The notes under the pieces are model-generated. The model saw nothing but the letters and a program-made list of their open reading frames with translations. It did no database searches and had not been told where the DNA came from. Of a stretch of DNA of 64,000 nt, positions 1 to 12,239 are shown piece by piece (positions within the stretch are counted from its first letter, which is position 1; every line of letters begins with the position of its first letter). The DNA comes from Kuschelorhynchus macadamiae (Eukaryota > Arthropoda > Insecta > Coleoptera > Curculionidae). The translations under genes and the position numbers were made by a program. The stretch covers positions 1,702,501 through 1,766,500 of the forward strand of contig JAUTXW010000556.1 in the NCBI GenBank assembly GCA_030620095.1, given 5' to 3'.

Positions 1-2376
1 ATTCTTCTCAAGATAGTAAGTGAAGATTGATATACTTGATAGCTTTGCGGATAAATAATAAAGTAAATCTATACTTTTGTTCAAAACTTTATTTAAACCT
101 AAGATTTATTCAAGAAAAAATAATAATAAGAAATAATAACTAGCAAAAATAAACATTTATATTTGTTCTTTCACTTTTTGAAGGAATGAATGCTTCGCCA
201 TCATATGCCATACTTGCTATGCAGTTTTATATAATGTGTGATCACATCGAGCACGTCTTGTAAACGATTTTCTTAAATCAAAATACGAGAATGGTATCAT
301 TCGCAAAGTGACCGGATATAACTCTAATATAAAGTTGTTGGAATATTCTTAGATGACGCTTACAAAAAACGGCATCAGCAAACTGAAATATCTGACGAAC
401 TTGTTAAATTCAAGAAAAATGGGCTTAGATTGGGCAACAAAAAATTGACAACTACACAGTACACATGTCACGTCGTGTTGAACTATTAATTCTGTCAAGA
501 TTTGGCCCAAGAACATGAATCAATTGAAAATCTTCGTTCCGAACTGGCACAAAATAAAATGTTCAATAAATGTCAATTCAGAAATTAGTCGTAATGCAAA
601 ATATTATAATTTCTTAAAAGCCGTTTTTTTATACTCCTACTTCCATTAGACACAAAGTACAACAAGCCAAGGGGTAATTTATAGGGAATAGTTCAGCCTA
701 CAGCAGCGGCTGTATCTAATTTTGAAATATTTGTTGTGAAGGCTCATGTAACTTTTGAATCATTGGAGAAAAGAACATAACTTTATGTTTTACCGGTATG
801 TATAAAAACTTGTTGATGTTTTGAAAGATATTCAGGTATTTTGTCTTAATGAATAATCTTACATTCAATTGTCTGCTTAAGTAAGCATCCAATTAACTGG
901 TAAATACTTTTTAGAATATAATACACCAGTTATAAGACAAAACAAACTTTTTGCGGAAAACATCCCCAATTGCTCTAAATTCTAGTCGGCGCGTCTTCCT
1001 GGAGACGCATTCGGAATTTTTCCTAGATATAAAAGTTGGCAATATTGAAGAAAAGATTTGAAACATCTGCCGCGTCGTCGTCGAGATGCATTTTAGCTGA
1101 AATTTGAAATAAAATAAGAATCACAGCCGCCGGTATAACTAGAGGGCGAAAAATTGTGGATAAGTAGAGAAAATTACGGTGAGAATGGCGAAAATTATAG
1201 TAGTTTTGAAATAATAGCACCGAAATTATATTTGATAGTCAGGGCATTAGAAAAACCGCTTTCTCGACAAGCAAAGCTAAAACTTTTTTCTTAAAGTACA
1301 CTACGCCTTCTTTGTAATAAACATCTGAAAAAGACGAGAAATCACTTTTAGTCTTCTCGAGTGAGGCACGTATTATAATTATTGTTAAAACATTTTTACA
1401 GAACGCCTCAAATGCCATCAAATTCATTTTTCTATTTTTGTCGGTGAGGCCAAATTACGAAAGTTTAGCTATAGGGTGATCCAATGGGGGTAAAATTGCT
1501 TTATAGCACTGTTATCAGACAGAAAACAAATTGAGCATTAAATAAAACAGATGTATCACAAAACTATCAATTTATTTATTATTTCAAATATTAAATATTT
1601 AAATATGAACTTTATTTTGCTGAATTTTTAGAATCTACGAAGAAATCTAGGCGAATTTATAAAATATTCTAGGCAAAATATAACCGGTTTTCAGATATTT
1701 AAGGAAAAATATCCAATTTTTTTTAACTTTAAGCACGTGTTTTGAAATATTAATACCTATAGAAACAAGATCATAAAAAAATCAAGAGACTTCCTTTCAC
1801 CCGAGCTTCCCTAATTATGAGTATCTTTTTTTATTACGAACTGTGAATTGTGACCCAGTTTAGTTCCGTACGTAGTACTAGAAACACATATATACTGTCT
1901 TTTTAAAAACTTGTATTGGGCGTCTATCTGTTCCACCAACGTGGATTCGTAACAATATTTTACCAGTCCATATATAGACATATGCCACACCTGATTTTTG
2001 GACATAATTTAAAATAAATTGAAGTAGTTTTTACTCTGATTTTTTTAAGACTGTCATTTTGTTCCTTCATGTTGAAATCGAATCAGTTTATATCAAATTT
2101 AATTTTTGTGCAAATTTTGAACTTAACTTAAATAAGAAGATTTCTTTACGTTGATATTTAAAACATTTTATATGGCGACCATTTTGTTCCGCTATCTTCC
2201 ATTTCTTAACACTTGCACAAAATTTAAAATTACTCTAATATAATAAGCAGTTTGAATGAAGAAATTAATCCGAACCAAAACGTTACGAATTCATTTCTAT
2301 GTATCACTCATTTTTTTTGAAAAATTACAGGTAAATTGAATAATTAGTTTTTTAGTAATAATTCTTTTCACATTCT

Positions 2377-2380
<4 letters not shown>
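1..2380. other. AT-rich stretch, no recognisable gene
   Basis: No reading frame longer than about 65 codons is present, and none of the short frames resembles a protein family I know. Translating 300-790 in all + strand frames gives peptide-like stretches broken by many stops, which could be an old coding relic, but I cannot name it. No tRNA, RNA gene or inverted repeat stands out. Confidence 0.6.

Positions 2381-2434
<54 letters not shown>
2381..2434. repeat. (TA)n microsatellite
   Basis: This is an uninterrupted TA dinucleotide run of 54 bases. It is one of the few (TA)n arrays in the window with no recognisable Penelope-like element end next to it. Confidence 0.95.
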
Positions 2435-2436
<2 letters not shown>

Positions 2437-2852
2437 TATCCAGCCCCTATTGGGCAGGGTGGAAATAATATCCGCTGGAGAGGCTAAGATAATAATTTGG
2501 CTTGAAATTAAAGCATCAGAGTTCAGAACTATATTATGTCGTCATTTTTGGCAGTTTGTCAGCTGTCAAATCTAAATGTAAAAACGAGTATATCCAAAAT
2601 ACTAATCTAATAATAAGAACTTAAATCGATATGCAAACAAAAGTTTCTGTTTTATTTTGTCTTAAAATATTATTAGTTTCAGAAATACAAGATATATAAT
2701 CACTTATAAAGAAATGTTTTACCCTCTTAGAATCACCCTGTAGTCGAAAAAAACCAAACCTGTTTTATAGATTGGCGTTTTTCACCCCTTAAAATAAAAA
2801 CCTAAAATTTTAATTTAATTTTGAGAGAGCTGTTTCACCCGCTTAGAGTAAG

Positions 2853-2854
<2 letters not shown>

Positions 2855-2923
<69 letters not shown>

Positions 2924-2935
2924 TGTTATATCCGG

Positions 2936-2973
<38 letters not shown>

Positions 2974-3073
2974 ACTAGAGACAGTCTCTATATCGAAAAT
3001 ATATATATATATATATATATCTTTTCAGAACGACAGTAGTGAACGGATACACCCGGAATGAAAACACATATCA

Positions 3074-3142
<69 letters not shown>
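2855..3142. repeat. Cluster of four (TA)n arrays
   Basis: TA runs lie at about 2855-2919, 2942-2969, 3001-3020 and 3079-3142. The short unique islands between them are pieces of a Penelope-like element terminus (see 2920-3070). Confidence 0.9.
2920..3070 (+). mobile_element. Scrambled Penelope-like element terminus
   Basis: Bases 3021-3062 match the terminal segment also seen at 19528-19573 and 33158-33205 (TTTTCAGAACGACAGTAG, then GTGAACGGAT and ACACCCGGAATGAAAACACA). Bases 2975-3000 match the preceding CAGTCTCTAT...TCGAAAAT part of the same terminus. The hairpin and GAAACGTC that lie between these two parts in the other copies are replaced here by a TA run. Bases 2921-2940 resemble the reverse complement of the extreme end (CCGGGTGTA), so a second, inverted scrap is present. 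Confidence 0.6.
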
Positions 3143-3144
<2 letters not shown>

Positions 3145-3177
3145 GCGTGCGTATGCATAAAAAAAGAAAAAAAAATG

Positions 3178-3731
3178 ATATGTTTAACTAATTTATAGTG
3201 GAATTAAATATTTATACATACAAAATCATATTTTTTAGGCAAGTTTCATTTTTCTGGAATACATTCTTTTTATTATCAGGTAGCTGTTTCATCCGTTTTA
3301 TCTGTTTTTAATCTTATTGTTATCATATTGCCAGAATATGCTATTTTTATATGGGCTGTTATATTAAAAGTAAAATATGATTCTTATGAAATTTACACTA
3401 AGAAACTTTGCAGCTCAAACTTAGTATGAAATTTAGTAACAGACTGAAATAGTTTCAGATATACCCAGTATTTGATGTAAAAAATTAAACTCAAGATACT
3501 TTTCCATAATTAGTTTCTAGTAATCTTTCGATTACTACTCTTTTTGCTTCACAGCCCCGTATAGCAATATATAACACGAAGTAATAAATACTAATGTGAG
3601 TAACACCATAAATATTCCATATAAAGCAAAAAATAAGAATAAATCTTTTTTGTAACATAACTATCTTCATTTCATATATAAAATTAGGCATTAAATACTT
3701 GCTATTTCCCTACTTTTTCGGTACTCAAAAG
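3178..3731 (+). repeat. Left terminal inverted repeat of copy 1
   Basis: The inner border is the string TTTTTCGGTACTCAAA (about 3714-3729) and the outer border is ATGTTTAACTAATTT-like sequence near 3178-3195. The partner lies at 7562-8116 on the other strand. Short open frames within it (3491-3691 minus, mirrored at 7603-7902) differ by few residues, but I take them as by-products of the duplicated DNA, not as genes. Confidence 0.75.
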
Positions 3732-4127
3732 TCACCAACTTTCACCAGTGCAGTCTACCAAATCGACCTCTTCCAACCAAAAATTGAAATAATAATTGAT
3801 TTGTGATTATGTATTTGATATAAACAAATTATTCTTTTTAACTTTTGGGTTTTTCAGTACGCTTGTAGAAAAAATAGTGTATCTTACTCGGGCGTAAAGT
3901 GACTTTTTACATTGCAATTGAAGTTGCGTGCGGAAAAGTAGCATTTTCCGTACTTGTTAGGTAAACTATTATATTTAGTTCTACAACCAAAAAAATCCTC
4001 AAAATCAATCTCCAAACCGCCTTTCTCTTCATTGCCGATATAGTTAATATTGAATAGAAGTATTTTATCAGTTTCTTTTTAAACTTTGAAATATTTTTTA
4101 GAAATATTTATAATCAATAGCAAAAGT

Positions 4128-4190
4128 TATGGTACGAGCGGGAATCGATCCCGCACCCCTGGATCACTAGTCCATCTATCGGACAAGTTG
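4128..4190 (-). other. tRNA-like patch with a B-box-like sequence
   Basis: On the minus strand the sequence reads like the 3' half of a tRNA: GCGGGATCGATTCCCGC forms a 5-bp T-arm with a 7-base loop close to the pol III B box, followed by TCGTACCA. A D-arm-like GTCCGATAGA precedes it. The 5' acceptor strand (it should be close to TGGTACGA) is absent, so this is not a functional tRNA. It may be the head of a tRNA-derived SINE or an ancient tRNA scrap. The inverted copy is at 11734-11793. Confidence 0.5.
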
Positions 4191-6567
4191 TTGTGATATA
4201 CTTCAGTCCATTTGAACTCAATATCCACCATCATATTAATGGATCCAACTAGTTACCCTAATTAATGAGTTAATATCTCCAATCCTATTAATCTAAGAAA
4301 GTACAGTAACATAGCATAGTTTTGGTTGTAGCGTATACTTTCAATAATGTTGGATACAGTTTTCTCGCTCGAAGCACCAAAAATGCGTGCACATAAAAAA
4401 ATTAACGAAGTTCTAGCAATTTTTCATATTTTCGACCAAGTCTGAACTGTCATATCTCCGAAACTGTTTGTTTCATCCTGAAATACGCCGTTTTCTTTGA
4501 TATTAAGTAAAGAACAGAAAACCATTTTGTGACTTTTAAGAAAATGTGATAAATCGTATTTTTTTGCTTATTTAACAGTGTTCCTCCCTGAGTTCGTCCG
4601 TGAATTTTGAATTGAAAAATTCTATGCAGGACTATACAGGGTATTCCATACTCGATGGTACGTTAGAAGTCTCTGGAAAACGAAAAGAAAAATAACTTGA
4701 AATTTTGACTACGGCCATAGGAGGCTGCGCTCTAGCTTTTAAAAATAATTTTGCGTTTGCAGTGTTGCTAGGTCTACTGGTAACGGGCATGAACTTTGGA
4801 ATTTTAAATGGGACATCCTGTAGTTTATTTTATTTTTAGATTCTGTGAAGCAATCTAAGTTTTCAATTCTAATATACACCTTTATATACACACTGCATAC
4901 TATTGAAGCGTTGAAGAGTGGACAAATTGATTTTTTTATATAAGGTTTGAACCGCTTTCGATATTTAAGCGATTTTATGAATAATTACTATTAATATTCG
5001 ACAGGACATTAATTATCTAAAACGCCAAGTTTGGTGTGACCTAACAACTGCAATACATAGCGGTGGTGTCTCACTTTTTAGTTTATGTGAGATTAAGTTA
5101 GCAAAAACGGAGAATAATGGCTAATTCCTTTCTCTGTTTCATCATGCCTGCGTGAAATATGACTGCTTTTTAAACAATAATCAAATAGATGTATTAGACT
5201 TGTATTAAAAGTTAAAAATGCATTGTACTACAATTTTTATTGAGTGAGACACCTAAGTGCAGAACATTTTGGAATTGAAACAAAACTGAATAACAAGATC
5301 ATCATCTAAAACTCTCGTTGTTAATCAAAATCCGTACTTCTTGTTTTAGAAACAATATCTTTTTTTATTTGGGCAATCGGTTGATGAGAAGAGAGAAGAC
5401 TTTTCTCGTCCACCAGTAATGGGGTAATCAAAAATCCAAGAAAGGTTAAAACGTCAATCCCTTCATCTCTTCTTTAGACAAGATGCCAGAAACTTTGGTA
5501 ACATACGAAAATTGGGGTAAACATTTTATATCTAAAAACAAAGTTGTTATATTTCTGTATCTTTTAAACACAAAAATATTTACGAAAATAATGCAGGTAT
5601 TTTTTTATCCATAACTGGGAACAATATCTCGAGTATACAATACATGCCCCCCTTTTTTAAACTCAATTTTCCAATCGACCAAATTAAATCGTTAAAAACT
5701 CTGGTCTACATAGCGTTTAAAAATTTACATATCTGGGCAATTTTAATTATAAAATCGCGTTTTCCAGGAAGTCCAATTATTTCCATAATTTTTCCATTTG
5801 GAAAAAGTTACCGAGGTTGAAAAGCAATTAAAAAGCACTCCCCCGGCGCACAGTCTTCGGTTATCAGCAATCACTTCAAGATATTTAATGGCATAAAATT
5901 GGTCATTACTTTTCGCGCTCTCGATCGCTTTGTTTATTTTTCGGTATTGAATTAATATACAGTGTGATCAGGAATATATCAAGTAATTTCATTTTGGAAT
6001 GTTGAAAACATATATAAATACTATTCTTTGTTCTGTCTCCAGTGGCGGACTAAGAGTGTTTAAGGCCCGGTCGCTCTTTTATGGTCCCGTGGACATGGCC
6101 TTTTTTACGATAAGGAGGCTTAACGAGCGAGAATTAACCCTTTTTGTTGTAAATTTATCTCTGGAAATACTATAACAATAAATAGTAACAATATTCAGCT
6201 ATTTTTATTCCTAATACATAGACAGCTTGGTCCACTAAAAGTTAAACAAAGATATAATTAAGATGAACCTACTTCCAGACGTTTTTCTTTGTACTATTTA
6301 TATTCAAGCAGTATTTGTGCAGTATTTTATAGTCCCAAATCTCTATGCAGGGTATATTTTTGAGTATCATTGTTCTTTTTAAACAAGAATTAAGAGAGTT
6401 TAACCTTTTGTGTAAAGCCTAAAAGAAGTCACAGAATTAGTGAATTCAGATTTCTCATCAATTGGTTGCAGATAGTAAATTTAAATGAAGTTTTCTTACC
6501 ACTGGTTTCAAAGCTGTTAACGTTGGTGACATACTATCAACCAGCCGTTACTTGACGGAAATACATT

Positions 6568-6903
6568 TTAAATAAGTAAACGAAAACACACGGCTATTGT
6601 TACTGTCCGCACATTTCTATTTTTGGACTGGAAGTTATTGAAATTTGTGTTTTTTGACCTTCCAAATGCCTCAGCTCGGTAACGGCACTTCAGGGGTCGA
6701 TCGTAGAGGATAAATGGGCCTTCTTTTGGTATAAACGCAATTTCGATGGGACCTATAGAAAGCCGGCAGTGGCGTCCAATATGGGCACTCTTTTCTAAAC
6801 CCCGATATTTCAAAATGTAGGGCGCTAGGGTTAGTTTTTCAATGTGGGGCATTTTTTTCGGATCTCCCGTCCGAAAATCTCGGACAAGTCCAATAATAGG
6901 CAT
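6568..6903 (-). CDS. Uncharacterised 111-codon frame in the inverted element
   Basis: A 111-residue frame begins MPIIGLVRDFRTGDPKKM and contains a GRHCRL segment and GPIEIAFIPKEGPFILYDRP. I do not recognise a domain; there is no signal peptide or membrane segment. It is the only frame above 100 codons in the element interior. The copy in the inverted arm (9027-9362, plus) has the same start and length and about nine residue differences. An open frame surviving in both arms could mean coding constraint, or only that the copies are young. Its high proline, arginine and lysine content and lack of known motifs leave function open. Confidence 0.3.
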   Translation of the reverse strand: MPIIGLVRDFRTGDPKKMPHIEKLTLAPYILKYRGLEKSAHIGRHCRLSIGPIEIAFIPKEGPFILYDRPLKCRYRAEAFGRSKNTNFNNFQSKNRNVRTVTIAVCFRLLI

Positions 6904-7561
6904 TTTGCATTTTTGGGTAATGACTAATTTGTCGAAGGAAAATGGGGGTTCGATGAGTAATAATTAGAGGAGAAATATAAAAAGATATTTAAAATCAATA
7001 TAGGATGCCTATACTTTAACTGCCGAGAAAGCTGTAGGAAGGCGAAAAAACTAATAAAAACTGTTTCCGCCTTATCAACTTTCCCATATATTACTTTTTT
7101 CGAGAAGAGAAACTCCCCCGAAGGATTGAAAAGCACAACACCAAAATTACTCTCCGCTTTATACAGGGCGAGCCATTCAGAAATAAATTTGCAATGTTGT
7201 TTTCATATATTTCCCTACGGTTTTACGTTCGGCCCTGTAGTATATGAACGACTGATCCTACGCAAATCAAGTAAATACGCAAAGAAACATCTTTATTTCA
7301 TCTAGAGACTAGTGAGAAAATCAGCTCGATCAGAGTTAGGGGTGAATTTTTAAATTGTAGCTTGCACGAATTCTGTTTGCCATACTTTGGTCCTTCGTAA
7401 AGTCGTATCAGTAACTCCTGGAACACAAACGATTAAATATATCAAAAATTCCATCTTACAAGACATAGATTTACATTTTTTATCCGAAGTCGAAAAATTG
7501 GTCGAAAACAGAGATATATTTCAACTGAAGTTTTGACGGACAATCAGAAATTTGTAAATAT

Positions 7562-8116
7562 TACTTTGAGTACCGAAAAAGTAGGGAAATAGCAAGTATT
7601 TAATGCCTAATTTTATATACGAAATGAAGATAGTTATGTTACAAAAAAGATTTATTCTTATTTTTTGCTTTATATGGAATATTTATGGTGTTACTCACAT
7701 TAGTATTTATTACTTCGTGTTATATATTGCTATACGGGGCTGTGAAGCAAAAAGAGTAGTAATCGAAAGATTACTAGAAAATAATTATGGAAAAAGTATC
7801 TTGAGTTTAATTTTTTACATCAAATACTGGGTATATCTGAAATTATTTCAGTCTGTTACTAAATTTCATACTAAGTTTGAGCTGCAAATTTTCTTAATGT
7901 AAATTTCATAAAAATCATATTTTTACTTTTAATATAACAGCCCATATAAAAATAGCATATTCTGGCAATATGATAACAATAAGATTAAAAACAGATGAAA
8001 CGGATGAAACAGCTACCTGATAATAAAAAGAATGTATTCCAGAAAAATGAAACTTGCCTAAAAAATATGATTTTGTATGTATAAATATTTAATTCCACTA
8101 CAAATTAGTTAAACAT
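7562..8116 (-). repeat. Right terminal inverted repeat of copy 1
   Basis: This is the reverse complement of 3178-3731. About 205 bases of it (7562-7766) are present a third time at 8135-8336 in the orientation of the left repeat. That third segment begins the inverted second copy of the element. Confidence 0.75.
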
Positions 8117-9026
8117 GTCAATTTTTTTGTATTTCGATTACTACTCTTTTTGCTTCACAGCCCCGTATAGCAATATATAACACGAAGTAATAAATACTAA
8201 TGTGAGTAACACCATAAATATTCCATATCAAGCAAAAAATAAGAATAAATCTTTTTTGTAACATAGCTATCTTCATTTCGTATATAAAAATAGGCATTAA
8301 ATACTTGCTATTTCCCTACTTTTTCGGTACTCAAAGTGATATTTACAAATTTCTGATTGTCCGTCAAAATTCAGTTGAAAAATATCTCTGTTTTCGACCA
8401 AATGGAAATTATGTGCATTTTTATTTGAAATTCAATTTTACCCAATTTTTCGACTTCGGATAAAAAATGTAAATCTATGTCTTGTAATAGAAAGATGGAA
8501 TTTTTGATATATTTAATCGTTTGTGTTCCAGGAGGTACTGATACGACTTTACGAAGGATCAAAGTATGGCAAACAGAATTCGTGCAAGCTACAATTTAAA
8601 AATTCACCCCTAACTCTGATCGAACTGATTTTCTCACTAGTCTCTAGATGAAATAAAGATGTTTCTTTGCGTATTTACTTGATTTGCGTAAGATCAGTCG
8701 TTCATATACTACAGGGCCGAACATAAAACCGTAGGGAAATATATGAAAACAACATTGCAAATTTATTTCTGTATAAAGCGGAGAGTAATTTTGGTGTTGT
8801 GCTTTTGAATCCTTCGGGGGAGTTTCTCTTCTCGAAAAAAGTAATATATGGGAAAATTGAAAAGGCAGAAACAGTTTTTTTTAGTTTTTTCGCCTTCCTA
8901 CAGCTTTCTCGGAAAGTATAGGCATCCTATATTGATTTTAAATTACTTTTTATATTTCTCCTCTAATTATTACTCATCGAACCCCCATTTTCCTTCGACA
9001 AATTAGTCAATACTCAAAAATGCAAA

Positions 9027-9362
9027 ATGCCTGTTATTGGACTTGTCCGAGATTTTCAGACGGGAGATCCGAAAAAAATGCCCCACATTGAAAAACTAAC
9101 CCTAGCGCCCTACATTTTGAAATATCGGGGTTTCGAAAAGAGTGGCCATATTGGACGCCACTGCCAGCTTGCTATAGGTCCCATCGAAATTGCGTTTATA
9201 ACAAAAGAAGGCCCATTTATCCTCTACGATCGACCCCTGAAGTGCCGTTACCGAGCTGGGGCATTTGGAAGGTCAAAAAACACAAATTTCAATAACTTCC
9301 AGTCCAAAAATAGAAATGTGCGGACAGTAACAATAGCCGTGTGTTTTCGTTTACTTAATTAA
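9027..9362 (+). CDS. Uncharacterised 111-codon frame, inverted-arm copy
   Basis: Mirror copy of the frame at 6568-6903: same start (MPVIGLVRDFQTGDPKKM), same length, about nine amino-acid differences including R to Q, A to G and P to T, and no stops or frameshifts in either copy. No known family is recognised. Whether it is translated cannot be judged from sequence alone. Confidence 0.3.
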   Translation: MPVIGLVRDFQTGDPKKMPHIEKLTLAPYILKYRGFEKSGHIGRHCQLAIGPIEIAFITKEGPFILYDRPLKCRYRAGAFGRSKNTNFNNFQSKNRNVRTVTIAVCFRLLN

Positions 9363-11733
9363 AATGTATTTCCGTCAAGGTTGATAGTATGTCACCAACG
9401 TTAACAGCTTTGAAACCAGTGGTAAGAAAACTTCATTTAAATTTACTATCTGCAACCAATTGATGAGAAATTTGAATTCACTAATTCTGTGACTTCTTTT
9501 AGGCCGCACACAAAATGTTAAACTCTCTTAATTCTTGTTTTAAAAAGAACAATGATACTCAAAAATATACCCTGCATGGAGATTTGGGAGTATAAAATAC
9601 TGCACAAATACTGCTCGAATATAAATAGTACAAAGAAAAACGTCTGGAAGTAGGTTCATCTTAATTATATCTTTGTTTAACTTTTAGTGGACCAAGTTGT
9701 CTATGTATTAGGAATAAAAATAGCTGAATATTGTTACTATTTATTGTTATAGTATTTCCAGAGATAAATTTACAACAAAAAGGGTTAATTCTCGCTCGTT
9801 AGGCTTCCTTATCGTAAAAAAGGCCATGCCCACGGGACCATAAAAGAGCGACCGGGCCTTAAACACTCTTAGTCCGCCACTGGAGACAGAGCAAAGAATA
9901 GTATTTATATATGTTTTCAACATTCCAAAATGAAATTACTTGATATATTCCTGATCACACTGTATATTAATTCAATACCGAAAAAGAAACAAAGCGATCG
10001 AGAGCGCGAAAAGTAATGACCAATTTTATGCCATTAAATATCTTGAAGTGATTGCTGATAACCGAAGACTGTGCGCCGGGGGAGTGCTTTTTAATTGCTT
10101 TTCAACCTCGGTAACTTTTTCCAAATGGAAAAATTATGGAAATAATTGGACTTCCTGGAAAACGCGATTTTATAATTAAAATTGCCCAGATATGTAAATT
10201 TTTAAACGCTATGTAGACCAGAGTTTTTAACGATTTAATTTGGTCGATTGGAAAATTGAGTTTAAAAAAGGGGGGCATGTATTGTATACTCGAGATATTG
10301 TTCCTAGTTATGGATAAAAAAATACCTGCATTATTTTCGTAAATATTTTTGTGTTTAAAAGGTACAGAAATATAACAACTTTGTTTTTAGATATAAAATG
10401 TTTACCCCAATTTTCGTATGTTACCAAAGTTTCTGGCATCTTGTCTAAAGAAGAGATGAAGGGATTGACGTTTTAACCTTTCTTGGATTTTTGATTACCC
10501 CATTACTGGTGGACGAGAAAAGTCTTCTCTCTTCTCATCAACCGATTGCCCAAACAAGAAAAGATATTGTTTCTAAAACAAGAAGTACGGATTTTGATTA
10601 ACAACGAGGGTTTTAGATGATGATCTTGTTATTCAGTTTTGTTTCAATTCCAAAATGTTCTGCACTTAGGTGTCTCACCCCATAAAAATTGTAGTACAAT
10701 GCATTTTTAACTTTTAATACAAGTCTAATACATCTATTTGATTATTGTTTAAAAAGCAGTCATATTTCACGCAGGCATGATGAAACAGAGAAAGGAATTA
10801 GCCATTATTCTCCGTTTTCGCTAACTTAATCTCACATAAACTAAAAAGTGAGACACCACCGCTATGTATTGCAGTTGTTAGGTCACACCAAACTTGGCGT
10901 TTTAGATAATTAATGTCCTGTCGAATATTAATAGTAATTATTCATAAAATCGCTTAAATATTGAAAGTGGTTCAAACCTTATATAAAAAAATCAATTTGT
11001 CCACTCTATTCAACGCTTCAATAGTATGCAGTGTGTATATAAAGGTGTATATAAGAATTGAAAACTTAGACTGCTTCACAGAATCTAAAAATAAAATAAA
11101 CTACAGGATGTCCCATTTAAAATTCCAAAGTTGATGCCCGTTACCAGTAGACCTAGCAACACTGTAAACGCAAAATTATTTTTAAAAGCTAGAGCGCAGC
11201 CTCTTATGACCGTAGTCAAAATTTCAAGTTATTTTTCTTTTCGTTTTCCAGAGACTTCTAACGTACCATCGAGTATGGAATACCCTGTATAGTCCTGCAT
11301 AGAATATAACTTCAAAATTCACGGACGAATTCATGGAGGAACACTGTTAAATAAGCAAAAAAATACGATTTGTCACATTTTCTTAAAAGTCACAAAATGG
11401 TTTTCTGTTCTTTACTTAATATCAAAGAAAACGGCGTATTTCAGGATGAAACAAACAGTTTCGGAGATATGACAGTTCAGACTTGGTCGAAAATATGAAA
11501 AATTGCTAGAACTTCGTTAATTTTTTTATGTGCACGCATTTTTGGTGCTTCGAGCGAGAAAACTGTATCCAACATTATTGAAAGTAGACGCTACAACCAA
11601 AACTATGCGATATTACTGTACTTTCTTAGATTAATAGGATTGGAGATATGAACTCATTAATTAGGGTAACTAGCTGGATCCATTAATATGATGGTGGATA
11701 TTGAGTTCAAATGGACTGAAGTATATCACAACA

Positions 11734-11793
11734 ACTTGTCCGATAGATGAACTAGTGATCCAGGGGTGCGGGATCGATTCCCGCTCGTACCAT
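11734..11793 (+). other. tRNA-like patch, inverted-arm copy
   Basis: Plus-strand counterpart of 4128-4190: a GTCCGATAGATGA D-arm-like stretch, then GTGCGGGATCGATTCCCGC and TCGTACCAT. The T stem is intact in both copies. A 5' acceptor partner is lacking, so it is not annotated as a tRNA. Confidence 0.5.
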
Positions 11794-12239
11794 AACTTTT
11801 GCTATTGATTATAAATATTTCTAAAAAATATTTCAAAGTTTAAAAAGAAACTGATAAAATACTTCTATTCAATATTAACTATATCGGCAATGAAGAGAAA
11901 GGCGGTTTGGAGATTGATTTTGAGGATTTTTTTGGTTGTAGAACTAAATATAATAGTTTACCTAACAAGTGCGGAAAGTGCTACTTTTCCGCACGCAACT
12001 TCAATTGCAATGCAAAAAGTCACTTTACGACCGAGTAACATACACTATTTTTTCTACAAGCGTGCTGAATAACCCAAAAGTTAAAAAGAATAATTTGTTT
12101 ATATCAAATACATAATCACAAATTAATGGTTGGAAGAGGTCGATTTGGTAGACTGCACTGGTGAAAGTTGGTGACTAGTGGAAGGAATGGCATTGAAGTT
12201 CAATACTTTATTGGATAGATTCATTTGAAGACTTGTTGA

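Larger units (their letters stand above)
3178..8116. mobile_element. Unclassified element with 0.55-kb terminal inverted repeats, copy 1
   Basis: Bases 3178-3731 reappear as reverse complement at 7562-8116 with few mismatches, so a unit of about 4.9 kb is bounded by long terminal inverted repeats. The interior (3732-7561) reappears inverted at 8337-12175. I see no transposase, integrase, polymerase or reverse transcriptase motif. Contents are one 111-codon frame (6568-6903, minus), a tRNA-like patch (4128-4190) and a CAGTGGCGGAC string near 6044 that resembles hAT-type ends. Long inverted ends without a transposase suggest a non-autonomous foldback-like element or the remains of a larger TIR transposon. 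The superfamily is undetermined, and a clear target duplication was not found. Confidence 0.6.
8135..12175. mobile_element. Second, inverted and truncated copy of the same element
   Basis: The segment is the reverse complement of 3732-7766 with scattered substitutions and small indels: paired positions sum to 15900-15930 along its whole length. At its inner end it keeps only about 205 bases of the terminal repeat. At its outer end (12175) the match stops at GGTGACT, exactly where copy 1 passes into its terminal repeat, so the distal repeat is missing. Together with copy 1 it makes a near-palindrome with arms of about 4.0 kb and a loop of about 370 bases (7767-8134). Confidence 0.75.

Noticed and set aside
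4128..4190. Possible functional tRNA gene
   Set aside because: The T arm and 3' acceptor strand look good, but no matching 5' acceptor strand and no proper anticodon arm exist at the right distance, in either copy.
7603..7902. 99-codon frame starting MPNFIYEMKIVML
   Set aside because: It lies in the terminal inverted repeat and reappears, shortened, at 3491-3691. The conservation is explained by the DNA repeat and no family is recognised.
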